Counted from the stretch's first letter, positions 32,105 to 42,159 are shown. The stretch is 64,000 bases of DNA from Prorocentrum cordatum (GCA_963575745.1 CAUYUJ010018878.1:129192-193191), one strand, 5' to 3'. Notes: generated from the sequence alone by a model not told the origin. A program made the numbers and translations.

Positions 32105-33310
32105 CTTCGGTGGCGCTCCCTATGGGGCCACGAACCGTATGAAGGTGTGCCGAATTGTGTGGCGTAGCCTCTGCAGGGGGCTTCCCTGGGAACCCCGACG
32201 GCAGCGCCCGCGCGCCGCGACGCCCATGTCGGCACGCCCCGCACGAGGATCGCGCCCGCTTCCTCCCCTCCTTTTTCCTTGTCCTTTGCCCGCGCACTCC
32301 AAAGTCCAAGGCTTCGGGCGCAGCGCAAGGCGGAACCCTCGCGACGCGCGCGAAAACGCCTTCGGTGGAACCTCTATGGGGCCACGGAACGCGTGATGGG
32401 GTGTGTCGGAATGGGTGTGCGGGACTCATGCGGGCACACCCACTGGGACCTTCGGCGGAGCTCCCTATGGGGCCACGAAGCGTGTGAAGGGTGTGCCGAA
32501 ACCGGTGTGCGGGACGCATGCGGGCACACCCACTGGGACCTTCGGTGGAGCTCCCTATGGGGCCACGAAACGTGTCAGGGGTGTGCCGAAATGGGCGTGC
32601 GGGGCGCAAGCGGGCACACTCACTGGGACCTTCGGTGGAACTCCCTATGGGGCCACGAAGCGTGTGAGGGGTGGGCCGAAATGGGTGTGCGGGACGCATG
32701 CGGGCACACCCATTGGGACATTCGGTGGAGCTCCTATGGGGCCACGAAACGCGTGATGGGGTGTGTCGGAATGGGTGTGCGGGGCGCGTGCGGGCACACC
32801 CACTGGGACCTTCGGTGGAGCTCCCTATGGGGCCACGAAACGTGTCAGGGGTGTGCTGAAATGAGTGTGCGGGACGCACGCAGGCACACCCACTGGGACG
32901 TGGAACTCCGTATGGGGCCACGAAACGTGTGAAGGGTGTGCCGCAATTGGTGTGCGGGACGCATGCGGGCACACCCACTGGGACCGTCGGTGGAGCTCCT
33001 TATGGGGCCACGAAACGTGTCAGGGGTGTGCCGACATGGGTGTGCGGGACGCACGCGGGCACATCCACTAGGACCTTCGGTGGAGCTCCCTATGGGGCCA
33101 CGAAACGTGTGAGGGGTGTGTCGACATGGGTGTGCGGGGCGCGTGCGGGCACACCCACTGGACCTTTGGTGGAGCTCCCTATGGGGCCACGAAGCGTGTC
33201 AGGGGTGTGCCGACATGGGTGTGCGGGACGCATGCGGGCACACCCACTGGGACCTTCGGCGGAGCTCCCTATGGGGCCATGAAGCGTGTGAGCGGTGTGC
33301 CGAAATGGGT
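32105..33310 (+). repeat. 90-bp minisatellite superfamily, block 2
   Basis: Ten units with CGGGCACACCC phrases at 32432, 32522, 32612, 32702, 32792, 32882, 32967, 33057, 33147 and 33236 (period 90, with one 85). The unit contains GGGACCTTCGGTGGAGCTCC, CTATGGGGCCACGAAACGTG and AGGGGTGTGCCGAAATGGG. The period is a multiple of three, so all three frames stay open and read Gly/Thr/Ala/Val-rich peptides; I do not regard these as a gene. 32105-32380 is a decayed start. Confidence 0.9.
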
Positions 33311-33492
33311 GTGCGGAGGAGGAGGGGGAGGAAACAGCGGGAGGTGGAAGGAGGAGACGCAGGGCGTTGTCTCTTCAAAACGAAGACCCAACACCACAGG
33401 ATGGTTGGGAAAAACGTACAAAACACTTTCCGCCTCAAAATTCGGAGCATGCGCGGCCAACCCGATGCGGCCTCCCCCCACCGTCCCTGTCC
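33311..33492 (+). repeat. Conserved tail of the 90-bp array block
   Basis: GACGCAGGGCGTTGTCTCTT, AAGACCCAACACCACAGGATG and GTTGGG are shared with 56110-56180, which follows the fourth array. The array plus tail therefore appears to be one dispersed unit. Confidence 0.7.
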
Positions 33493-33494
33493 CC

Positions 33495-33858
33495 ACACTT
33501 GGCGGCGGCGGCTGCGGCGGCGGCGGCGGCGGCGGCGGCGGCTGCGGCGGCGGGGGTGGGGGCGGCGGTGGCGGCGGCGGCGGCGGCGGGGGCGGCGGCG
33601 GCGGGGGCGGCTGCGGCGGCGGCGGCGATGGCGGCGGCGGCGGCGGTGGCGGTGGCGGCAGCGGCTGCGGCGGCAGCGGCTGCGGCGGCGGCGACTTGGC
33701 AGCGGGGCGGCGGCGGCGGCGCGCGGCGGGCGGCGCGGCGGCGGCGGCGGCGGCGGCGACCGCGGCGGTGGCGGCGGCCGGCGGCGGCGGGCAGCGGCGG
33801 CGGCGGCTGCGGCTGCGGAGGCGGCGGCGGCGGAGGCGGCGGCTGCGGCGGATTGGCC
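33495..33858. repeat. GGC trinucleotide tract
   Basis: About 360 bp of GGC/GCG repeats with occasional substitutions. Poly-Gly, poly-Ala, poly-Arg and poly-Pro frames are artefacts. Confidence 0.95.
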
Positions 33859-33869
33859 CCTCGGGCCAG

Positions 33870-34480
33870 ACTCGGGTGCTACGTATGTGTTGGGAGGGCG
33901 GGTGGGAGTGAGCGAGACGGCTTGCACGCAGGGAGGGGGTCAGGACCCCTCCCCGTACCCTCTCCCCTGGGCCTGGACGGGGGGGGTCGCGACGAGTTAG
34001 AGGATCCTGTTTCGGCCCCTGGGAGGGCCAATGTTTGCCACCATTCACTCGGATCGTGGCCCCGATGGGGGGGACCAACATAAAGGAACCCCCTCTTTTT
34101 GACCGATAACCTCCCAATATTGTTCCAAAAGGCCCTCCAGGGCTCCCAATATGCTCCCAAGAGGGCCCAAAAAGCGCCCCAAGAAACCCCAAGAGGCACC
34201 CGAAAGGCCCCCCAAAGGCCCCCGAGCAGCCTCGGAGAGCCCATAATGACTTCCAAGATGGCTCAGATAGCCCAGCCTGGCTCAAGATGGCTCCCAAGAT
34301 GCTCCAAGCGGCCCCAAAACCGTTCCAAGACGGGTCGAGATGGCCACGGGACTTCCCAAGCCTCCCACGCTGTTTGACTATGCGTGTCTCTTCCTCTCTC
34401 CCCTCGTCAGCTCTTATGGGCATCGTTTCTGGATGGGCTGGTGTGGATACTTTTGGGCTGGTGTGGATACTTTTGGGCTT
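33870..34480. repeat. Repeat remnants and CCAAGAnGGC-type block
   Basis: 33875-33945 resembles the GGGTGnTAnnTATGTGTTGGG block of the segmental duplication. 34085-34370 is a CCCAAGAGGCC/CAAGATGGC block. 34410-34480 contains TGGGCATCGTTTCTGGATGG, a phrase also at 23770, 36257 and (decayed) 36660. Confidence 0.7.
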
Positions 34481-35175
34481 GACAGGGACGGAGGGGGTGA
34501 CAGCATATTCCCTGCTGTGCGCAGGGCTACCAGCCCTGACACAAAACACAAAACAACATGCACCTCGCGGCTTATTCTGGATCATGCGCGGCCACCCCGC
34601 GATCACTGTCAAAATGGTTTTTGACAGGGACGGCAGGGGTGATGGCGCGTGGCCTGCTGTGCGCAGGCACAGCAGACACACTGATGGGCATCGGTTTTCG
34701 ACCAGGATGGCGGGGGCCGACACGTTTTCCGATATGTGCGTTGTCACGTGCGCAGGCGCACCTGACGCATTCTGCACGTGCCCCGAACGCGGCGCACCTG
34801 GCGCGGCTGCAGTGTGCGGCACACCTGGCGCACTCGGAGCACGTGGCGCATCTGGCGCACCAGGCGTGCCTGGCACGCTCGGGCCCCAGGGGTGCCTGGC
34901 GCGCGTGACGCCCCTGGCACGCGTGGCGCACCTCGCCCAAACGTCGCGCACCTGGGGCCGGCTTTGGTTCCCAGTAGCTGCCCATCCAAAGACGACCGCT
35001 GAACAGGCTCATGCTCGGGTGTTAGTTATGTGCAGGCAGGGTGGGTGGGAGTGAGCTCGACGGCTTGCGGGCGGGTGGGTGTTTTGATCACTGTTCCCAA
35101 TTAATAACACTCCCTCCCCCACCTGGCCAGCAGCCAACCTGGAACCATGCGGGCATCCCCCCCACCATCCCTGAC
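34481..35175 (+). repeat. Segmental duplication, copy 2
   Basis: Direct-orientation counterpart of 31260-31900, offset by about 3.2 kb, on the far side of the 90-bp array and GGC tract. Confidence 0.8.
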
Positions 35176-35520
35176 AAAAAACAATGCAAAATGCACATCG
35201 CGGGGCCCACCCTGCCAACACCCTCCACAACCCCTGTCCAAAAACGATGCGAAGTGCACATTGCAGCAAAATACCAAAGAGCGCTCCCAAGGCTCCCAAG
35301 AGCGCCCCAAGAGGGCGCCACGAGGCGCCCAGGAGGCCCCAAGAGGCGCCCAAGAGGCTCCCAAGAGACCCCAGGAGGCCCCAAAGGCTCCCCGAAGCAC
35401 CCAAGACGCTCCAAGAGGCCCCAACTGCCAAGAGGCCCCCAAAACGCTCCAAGAGGCCTCCAAAAAGATTCCAAGAGACATCCGAGGAGACTCTGAAAGG
35501 CATTCAAGGAGCCTCTGGCC
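35176..35520 (+). repeat. CCAAGAnGGC-type block
   Basis: CCCAAGAGCGCC, CCAAGAGGCGCC and CCCAAGACGCTCC monomers. The left edge shares the ACGATGCnAAnTGCACnTnGC phrase seen at 31330 and 34555. Confidence 0.75.
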
Positions 35521-35539
35521 CTTCTGGTCGCTCTTCTTT

Positions 35540-36170
35540 CCCTCCTCTTCCTTCTCCCCCCTCTTCTCCTCCTCATCATCCGCCTATTCTTCCTCCTCCC
35601 TCCTCCCTCCTCCCCCCCCCTCCCCCTCCTCCTCCTCCTCCTCCTCCTCCTCCTCCTCCTCCTCCTCCTCCTCCTCCTCCTCCTCAACTTTCTCTCTCCT
35701 CTCCTCCTCCACTTTCTCTCTCTCCTCTCCCTCCTCCTCCTCCCTCCCTCCTCCCTCCCTCCCTCCCTCCCTCCCTCCCTCCCTCCCTCCCTCCCTCCCT
35801 CCCTCCCTCCCTCCCTCCCTCCCTCCCTCCCTCCTTCCTCCTCCTCCTCTCCTCCTCCTCCTCCTCCTCCTCCTCCCTCCTCCTCCTCCTCCTCCTCCCT
35901 CCTCCCTCCTCCCTCCTCCCTCCTCCTCCTCCCTCCTCCCTCCTCCCTCCTCCCTCCTCCCTCCTCCCCTCCTCCTCCTCCTCCCTCCTCCCTCCTCCCT
36001 CCTCCCTCCTCCTCCTCCCTCCTCCCTCCTCCCTCCTCCTCCTCCCTCTCTCCATCCCTCCTCCTCCTCCCTCCTCCTCCTCCTCCTCCTCCTCCTCCTC
36101 CTCCTCCTCCTCCCTCCTCCTCCTCCTCCTCCTCCTCCTCCTCTCTTCCTCCTCTTCGCATTGCACTTCC
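35540..36170. repeat. TCC/TCCC/CCT polypyrimidine tract (about 0.6 kb)
   Basis: (CTC)n, then an about 75-bp (CCCT)n tetranucleotide run (35745-35832), then (CTCCTCC)n and (CCTCCCT)n. All long frames here are simple-sequence artefacts. Confidence 0.97.
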
Positions 36171-37005
36171 ATCCTCTTCCTCTTGGGGTATCACTGTGTT
36201 CCAACCTGTGTTCCACTGCATCTGGCCCACATGCCTGATCAGGGGCAACTCGCCTGGGCATAGTTTCTGGATGGGCTGGTGGGGTTGCTCGTTCGATTGC
36301 GAGAGCAAATGGAAGTGCCGCGCGCCGTCCAAAGCTACAGCTAACTAGCAACAGCCTAGATTGCACGAACACCTGGTGGGGTTACTTTTTTTTTGGTCGC
36401 GGCCGCGGGCGAGAGCGCAAGCGGCGAGTCGTAAGTCTGGAGCGCGGGCCTACAAATTGACAACCTGGTGGGGTTACGCGAAACGTCTGGAATTTGACGC
36501 GAGGTCCCGCGGCGAACATCCTACGAAAATTGGACCGCCCAAACCCAGGACACGGTCGTCACAAGGCGCCGGCAAACCCGAGTTCCAGAGTACTCGAGTC
36601 GTACGTTTTTCCCATTGGATGTCTCTGCGTCCCTTTCCCGTCAGCTCTCCTCGGCAGGGCTTCTGAATAGGCTGGCGGGGACACGCGAAGCGTGAAGCAG
36701 TTCAAGATCGATACCAAAACAAACGACTTGTCACATCATATGTCTCGCCGGCGTCCGCAGACCGCGCCCCCCGCGCGCGCCATTGAGCATCTCGCCATCG
36801 CTCGGACATCGATTCCCAGTACATTTTGTGGTTTCGTGCGTGCATTGTTGTCGAAATATGACCCCGAAGGCTCTGCGATGGTTCTCGCCGAGAAAACATG
36901 CACGCGTCCGAGCGATGCCAAGGCATTGGGCTTGGGGGGCAAGGGGGGAGAGGGGGCGTCAAGTGTTCATTCCGTGTAAAGATGTAAGCCTCACCTTCAT
37001 GGGCC
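36171..37005. other. No gene seen
   Basis: CTGGTGGGGTTAC occurs three times (about 36276, 36372, 36468) with 96-bp spacing, a decayed tandem repeat. No coding signal recognised in the rest. Confidence 0.5.
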
Positions 37006-37165
37006 CTCCTCCTTCTCCTCCCCGCCCTCCTCCTCCTCCTCCTCCTCCTCCTCCTTCCCCTCCTCCTTCCTCTGCTCTTCCTCCTCCTCCTCCTCCTCCT
37101 CCTCGTTCCCCTCCTCCTTCTCCTCCCCCCAGCTGCTCCTCCTCCTCCTCCTCGCCCCTCCTGGA
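37006..37165. repeat. CTC/CTT microsatellite
   Basis: Interrupted (CTC)n tract. The following 37170-37390 is TTTCCG/CTGGTTCC-rich with no gene. Confidence 0.9.
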
Positions 37166-37414
37166 GGAAGGCCCTGTATTTTGCTGGTTCCGTTCTGCAT
37201 GCTTTTTTGCTGGTTCCAGCTCTGTCTTATTTTTCTGGTGCCGTCGCGTCTGTTTCTTCGGCCCCGGTTCCACTTCCGATCATGGATCCGTTCCTCTTTA
37301 CCGTTTCCGGAAACTTTTGCTTTGTCACCGTTTCCGCACTCCAGAAACAGCTTCCAAGAAACGGTAAAATCAGCTACGCCACTGTTTCCGAGGCCCAATG
37401 AGGTCCTCACCCCC

Positions 37415-37605
37415 TGAAAAGGAAAACCAGCATAAGCATAAGCTGTTGGCGCTCCGCGCGGATTTCTTGGATCTGACCTGGACCCCCCTCCCTGGCGCGC
37501 CTCCGGCGCCAAGGGCGGCGCCGGAGGCGCCGCCAGGGGGGCCCAGCGCGGATCCGAGAAATCCGCGCGGAACGCCGAAAGTTCATGTTCTGTGCTGGTT
37601 TGTCT
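37415..37605. mobile_element. Type A palindromic element, well preserved
   Basis: Outer arm AAAACCAGCATAAGCATAAG, inner CTCCGCGCGGATTTCTTGG, CTGGACCCCCCTCCCTGGCG, centre CCTCCGGCGCC/GGCGCCGGAGG, then the complements, ending TTCATGTTCTGTGCTGG. The palindrome spans nearly 190 bp. Confidence 0.9.
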
Positions 37606-38073
37606 TCTTCGGGAGGCCACCGATCATCGTGGTGCCTCCAGCTGAAATCCGCGCGGAACGCCGAAAGTTCATGTTCATGCCTTTTTTCTTCTTCGAGAGG
37701 TCACCGATCATCGTGGTGCCTCCAGCTGAAATCCGCGCGGAGCTCCGAAAGTTCATGTTCATTCTTTTTGCTTCTTCTTCGAGAGGCCACCAATCATCGT
37801 GGTGCCTCCAGCTGAAATCCGCGCGGAGCTCCGAAAGCTCATGTTCTATGCCGTTCTTGCTCCTTCGAGAGGCCACCGATCATCGTGGTGCCTCCAGCTG
37901 AAATCCGCGCAGAGCTCCGAAAACTCATGTTCTATGCCGTTCTTGCTCCTTCGAGAGGCCACCGATCATCGTGGTGCCTCCAGCTGAAATCCGCGCAGAG
38001 CTCCGAAAGCTCATGTTCTATGCCGTTCTTGCTCCTCCGAGAGGCCACCGATCATCGTGGTGCCTCCCGCTTG
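37606..38073 (+). repeat. 86-bp satellite derived from the type A arm
   Basis: Five full units; GAAATCCGCGC starts at 37644, 37728, 37814, 37900 and 37986 (spacing 84, 86, 86, 86), plus a partial unit. Each unit contains AATCCGCGCGGAGCTCCGAA, AGTTCATGTTC (the right arm of the adjoining type A element) and GGCCACCGATCATCGTGGTG. The array begins exactly where the type A element ends. Confidence 0.9.
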
Positions 38074-38629
38074 CCGCGCCACCTCGGAGCCCCCCCCCCT
38101 TGGCCCTCGGGAGGGGCGCGCGCCCCTGGAGCGGCACCTGGGCCCTCTCTGCAGAGAAGCTGGGGCCTCCGTGGGCCAGGGCCACCACTGGCAGCTGCGG
38201 GAGCACAACTAAGCAGTCACCGTGCTGCCAGAGGAACGCATGTTTTTATGTGCGGCCATAACGAGCGTCATGGGGGAGGGGGGGGACGGGAAGGGGGCAC
38301 GACGTAGCGCACCCCCCCACGACTGTGGTGCCAGACGCAGTGCGGGGGGCGCACAAAGGGGGGAGGCGTTACGTTATGGGGGTGGGGATGGGTGGGGGGG
38401 GCGGGAAGGGTAGGGGGCATAACGCGCGTTACGGCCCAGAGGGTAAACAAACAAACGCGCTCTCTAGGGAACGCGAAATAGGGAACGAAGGGGCCTTCCT
38501 CGGCCACGGCGAGCCTCAGCTACGGATAGGCTCCCCGATCTAGATCTGAGGCGCGGCCCGAAAACCGGAGCCCCTTGCGAGCCCAGAGTGGCACTTCTCT
38601 CGGCGTCCTGCCTGCACGCGGGCGTACGC
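38074..38629. other. No gene seen
   Basis: G-run-rich sequence (38270-38430) between two type A elements. No coding signal. Confidence 0.5.
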
Positions 38630-38738
38630 TGTCGGAGGTCCGCGCGGACTTCCTGGCTCGGCCCTGACCCCCCCTGGCGGCGCGGGGGGGGGGTCCAGTG
38701 CCGATGCAAGAAATCCGCACGGACGTAAGAACATCTTT
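38630..38738. mobile_element. Type A palindromic element in the 3' flank of the PBZ gene
   Basis: GGTCCGCGCGGACTTCCTGG..CTGACCCCCCCTGGCGGCGC and complementary GGGGGTCCAGTGCCGATGC, AAGAAATCCGCACGGAC. It lies about 110 bp beyond the stop codon of the gene at 38850-39479 and could be transcribed in its 3' UTR. Confidence 0.85.
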
Positions 38739-38849
38739 GCGCCGATGATGCTTCTTGTGCTTCGAAGCGGTGCATCTTTTGCTGGTCCAGAGAAACTCGG
38801 CGTCCATCTGCAGTTCCGGAGTTGGGTGCTGGCTTGCCGCGCGAGTCAC

Positions 38850-39479
38850 CTAGGAAGGAATAGCACCGATCGTCTTCTCTGCGGTGGTCTCTGGAATGCA
38901 GCCGTAGTGCACCATAATGTGTATTGCCCCCACGGCAGACAGAGACAGCGCCGCCACGCATTCCAACAAATTGACATTGCCGAGGGAAAACCACAGAGTC
39001 CCTTGAAAGATATAGAAGAGGCCTCGGCCGAATGCTGTTGTGAGGAAGGGGCAGTTCTGGATCAACAAATCCTGGAACTTGCTGAAAGGCCCCAACATCT
39101 CAATCACATCTGGGCTTGCCTCAAATAACATAGTGACCGACGCAAATATGAGAATGTACACCTGCAATATGTACGTCACTGGGTCGAGCATTGAAAAGAA
39201 ACTCACAAGCCGGAGAAGGGCAAAAAAGATGCAGGCGCAGCCGGCAACAAAAGCCACAAATCGCACCATACCAGGCGCCTGCTCGATCACGCCCAACAGG
39301 GATCCACGACCGTCGGTGTACACTGCTGTTCCAGCAATGCACGGACCACTATCCATTGCCCAATCTGGATCGCCAGGATGCGAATAGTTGGCAACGTGGC
39401 CTGGGCTCCTGCGGTAGCAGTTCGCGCCGTACCTGCACTTCCGGCGATACGGCGCCGATGCCACTGGCGCGGAAGACAT
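38850..39479 (-). CDS. PBZ zinc finger fused to COPI-associated/TVP15-like membrane protein
   Basis: Intronless 209-residue protein. Residues 14-37 form a PBZ-type zinc finger: KCRYGANCYRRSPGHVAN with Cys15, Cys21, His28 and His34 (C-x5-C-x6-H-x5-H), the diagnostic Y-G before the second Cys, C-Y-R after it, and a closing HPGD. PBZ modules bind poly(ADP-ribose) in known proteins. Residues 70-195 match the COPI-associated/TVP15 family: four membrane helices at about 72-95, 101-118, 149-166 and 170-190, with Glu120 after helix 2 and the GRGLFYIFQGTL signature at 151-162. Family members sit in Golgi/endosomal membranes. I chose the ATG at 39479. The frame is open further upstream, but only a GTG is available there and the upstream sequence contains a likely splice acceptor (39520). 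The combination of a nuclear-type ADP-ribose reader with a Golgi membrane domain is unusual. No other gene is close enough to give context. The PBZ would face the cytosol or the lumen depending on topology, which I cannot determine. Confidence 0.85.
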   Translation of the reverse strand: MSSAPVASAPYRRKCRYGANCYRRSPGHVANYSHPGDPDWAMDSGPCIAGTAVYTDGRGSLLGVIEQAPGMVRFVAFVAGCACIFFALLRLVSFFSMLDPVTYILQVYILIFASVTMLFEASPDVIEMLGPFSKFQDLLIQNCPFLTTAFGRGLFYIFQGTLWFSLGNVNLLECVAALSLSAVGAIHIMVHYGCIPETTAEKTIGAIPS

Positions 39480-39518
39480 GGCGCCAGCACCTGCGCCCGC
39501 CGTGGGAGAACACACCGC

Positions 39519-39540
39519 CCTTCAGCCAAAAAACAACGTT
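39519..39540 (-). promoter_or_regulatory. T-rich AG site: trans-splice acceptor or spliced-leader relic
   Basis: On the minus strand GTTGTTTTTTGGCTGAAG ends about 40 nt before the ATG of the PBZ gene. A T-tract followed by AG is what a (trans-)splice acceptor needs. The last 13 nt, TTTTTGGCTGAAG, also match the 3' end of the dinoflagellate spliced leader (ATTTTGGCTCAAG) at 11 of 13 positions, so it may be a relict leader left by retroposition of a mature mRNA. Both readings fit an intronless gene. Confidence 0.45.
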
Positions 39541-40160
39541 GACATCGCCGGTTTCGGTCGTCCTCAGTCGCCCAGTGCCCAGGGACCGTCACACTGCGAC
39601 TCAGAATTGGTAGTCCCCAAACGTGGTGGTGACAGCACCTGGCGGTGAGTCTCGGGCGATTGAGTGTCACCACCCGGTTTCGGGGACCCGTGTGGTTTTT
39701 CGAGGATGTCCCGAAAGCTGGAGGGTCCAGGAGTCACGAAACCCAGCGGTGACCCCGTGTTCCAAAACCTGGCGGCGACTTTCTGGGGATTCCAGGTCAC
39801 TGTCACCACCTGATATCTCACCACCTGGTCTGGGGGCTCCCAACAGAAGGAAGGGGACAATTCCTGTGGAACGCCCCAGGATCTAGGACCGGTGTCCTTC
39901 AGGATCTGTCTCCTTCGACGGCGACAGCACCCAGTGGATTGGGACCGCGCGAATGGAAGGGGCGAGAGTTTTGTGGGCCTTGGAAATGGTAGGGCGATTT
40001 GCACCGATCCCACACCTTTGGCGCTTGACTGCGATAGCGGTGCAGGAACCGCTCACCGCAAAGGGAATGTTTACCAGCTTTTACGTAGTTACAATGGGGG
40101 CCACGATTGGGGGTCACGATGGGGAGCCACGACGGGGGGCCACGATGGGGGATCGGGACC
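39541..40160. other. Upstream region of the PBZ gene; degenerate GGTGGTGAC repeats
   Basis: GGTGnTGACAGCACCTGGCGG-like phrases and their complements (CACCACCTGG, GTCACCACC) recur through 39610-39840, and GGGGGCCACGATGGGG-like phrases at 40095-40150. No coding signal; presumed 5' flank. No promoter motif identified. Confidence 0.5.
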
Positions 40161-40317
40161 AGTACACAAGAAACCTTACCCCAACCCTGAGACCCCAGGA
40201 CGTCCATTGATTTTTAGTGTGGGAGCGTCGCGCCTTCCACAGCAAAATCATCGAAACCATAGAAACCCAGGGCGCCCTGGAGGCAAGCAAGGTGTTTCTT
40301 GGCATGGGCCCCCACTG
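40161..40317. mobile_element. Mariner-like MITE, copy 3 (5'-truncated)
   Basis: Right end GGGCCCCCACTG|TA is intact with its TA. The left terminus is missing and the copy starts within ACAAGAAACCTTACCCCAAC. The interior matches copies 1, 2 and 4. Confidence 0.75.
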
Positions 40318-40329
40318 TAGGATGAGGCT

Positions 40330-41115
40330 GGGAAAAAGATAAGGAAAGAGGCAGGAATATACGGATAAGGACGACAACGGGAGGCAATGGGAAGTAACGG
40401 GAAGCATCGGGACGCCACGGGCTGCCCGCCCGACTCAGGATCAGGCAACGCAGCTGCTAAGTACAACCCTTACAGACGAACTTATTCTCTAGATTAAAAG
40501 AGCACCGCACTAAACAAACACAACGACGCAACCAAAAGGACAACTTCGAAACGGAACCGGTACAGCCATCCCGTACTGTAAGGACGCGAGGAAAGCATGC
40601 AAGGGCCTTGGAGGCCCACATGAACGTTTGTCGAACGAGGTCGGCCAGCGAAAGCTGCTCAGGATGGGCCGAAGGGCCAAGGATGCAAGGGTATCCTTGG
40701 AGAGGTTTCCCATCCTTACTCTGCAGGTTGACTGTAGGTAGGGGTGAGCACAGCCATGTGTAACTTCGTCGGCTTTTATATACAAAATATCGTGACCGTC
40801 TGGGCCAAAGCTGTAGCCGGAATGGAGGCGAGAGCTCGACTCCTGAATCACTTGTGAGGAAGTCTCAGACGAAGGGGCAAGGATGCCCATCCTTACTCTG
40901 CGGGTTGACTGTGCAACAAAACGACCCGGCCAGTTCCGAGGCCAGCGAAGGGCGGGCGCCTCGGAGGCTCGGGGGGTCCGAGGGTGCCCCGTCCAAGACG
41001 CACGCCAGACCCCCAGGGGCGCCCGCGAGGAGCATCCGGAGCGCGCCCCCGCCCCGGAGAGGGCGCCCCTCCCTGGGGCCCCCCTCGAGAAAGCCCCCCA
41101 ACAGCTGTCCGAGCG
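40330..41115. other. No firm gene; one coding-like minus-strand stretch
   Basis: At about 40735-40860 the minus strand reads SSSRLHSGYSFGPDGHDILY then IKADEVTHGCAHPYLQS, a protein-like peptide. It is bracketed by two copies of CCCATCCTTACTCTGC/GGTTGACTGT (about 40708-40735 and 40888-40912). No splice sites or domain support it; I leave it unclassified. Confidence 0.3.
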
Positions 41116-41129
41116 ACTCCAATGAGCGG

Positions 41130-41340
41130 GTTGTTATTCTCCTCCTCCTCCTCCTCATCCTCTTCCTCCTCCTCCCCCTTCCCCTCCCCCTCCTCCTCCT
41201 CCTCCTCCTCCCCCTCCTCCTCCTCCTCCTCCTCCTCCTCCTCCTCCTCCTCCTCCTCCTCCTCCTCCTCTCCTCCTCCTCCTCCTCCTCCTCCTCCTCC
41301 TCCTCCTCCTCCTCCTCCTCCTCCTCCTCCTCCTTCTCTC
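41130..41340. repeat. CTC trinucleotide tract
   Basis: About 210 bp of nearly pure (CTC)n with CCCCTT interruptions. Confidence 0.95.
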
Positions 41341-41351
41341 CCCCCCCGTGG

Positions 41352-41420
41352 AGGCTGTTGTCCTTTTCAGATTTCTGGCAAGTTTAGGCTGTTGTCCTTT
41401 TCAGATTTCTGGCAAGTTTA
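41352..41420 (+). repeat. 34-bp direct tandem duplication
   Basis: GGCTGTTGTCCTTTTCAGAT followed by TTCTGGCAAGTTTA occurs twice head to tail without mismatch, immediately after the CTC tract. TCCTTTTCAG resembles a 3' splice site, so this could be a duplicated intron end, but no exon is evident. Confidence 0.8.
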
Positions 41421-41922
41421 CTTGCACGGCATCCCCCCACTCCACCGCCACTCCAAGCAGCGCTGGGCCGACAAGGCGCGCGGAGGAGGATGGGGAGGAG
41501 GATGAGGGGGAGGAGGAGGAGATTGGGGAGGAGGAGGAAAGGAGGAGGGGGAGGAGGATGAGGATGATGAGAAGGACGAGGAGGAGGAGAAGGAGGAGGA
41601 GAAAGCAGAAGTGCCCAAGATCGATGATCCTCAGAACGGAAGTCAGCGCCACCGTGTGCTCGTCCACCGAGGCCCATCAAACGCGACGCGGGCGGCACGG
41701 GCTGAGTGCCATCGGTGGGGCCGACCAGGGAAGGCACACGCTGGGCCAACACACGTCCTGAGGCCTGAGGATCGTGTTGACGAGAGCGCCTACAGAAGCG
41801 ATCCAAAGAGGCCCACAGGAGAATCTCAAAACATCAAAAGGATGGAGCGGGTAGTAAAGGGGGGTGGGGTAGCGAACTAGCTCTCGAGGCTGAGTTTCTC
41901 CGCGTCTCCCGGCGCTGCAAGC
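41421..41922. repeat. GGA tract and non-coding flank
   Basis: 41487-41612 is an imperfect GGA/GAT purine tract. 41613-41922 is unique sequence with no recognised feature. Confidence 0.7.
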
Positions 41923-41924
41923 GC

Positions 41925-42120
41925 CAATGTTGTGGTTATTGTTGCTGCTTCTGCTGCTTCTGCTGCTGCTTTTGTTGTTTATGGTGTGGTTGTTGTTGCT
42001 GCTGTTGCTGTTGTTGTTGGTGGTGGTATTGTTGTTGATGGTGTTGTTGTTGTTAATGTTAATGCTGTTGATGTTGTTGTTGTTGTTGTTGCTGTTGTGT
42101 TGCTGTTAGTTTGTTGTTAT
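41925..42120. repeat. GTT/GCT trinucleotide tract 1
   Basis: GTTGTTGCTG-type triplets giving poly-Leu, poly-Val or poly-Cys frames; followed by GAAAACAATGATTGTTG, a phrase matched after tract 2. Confidence 0.95.
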
Positions 42121-42159
42121 TGTTGGATACTCATTTCTAGAAAACAATGATTGTTGATC

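Noticed and set aside
32046-32978. 310-codon minus-strand and several plus-strand frames over the 90-bp array
   Set aside because: A 90-bp period keeps every frame open; no frame shows better conservation by eye. Kept as a minisatellite, with a codon-bias test proposed.
38850-39515. Longer version of the PBZ protein starting at 39515
   Set aside because: The codon there is GTG, and a T-rich AG acceptor lies at about 39520; the first ATG (39479) gives a complete zinc finger.
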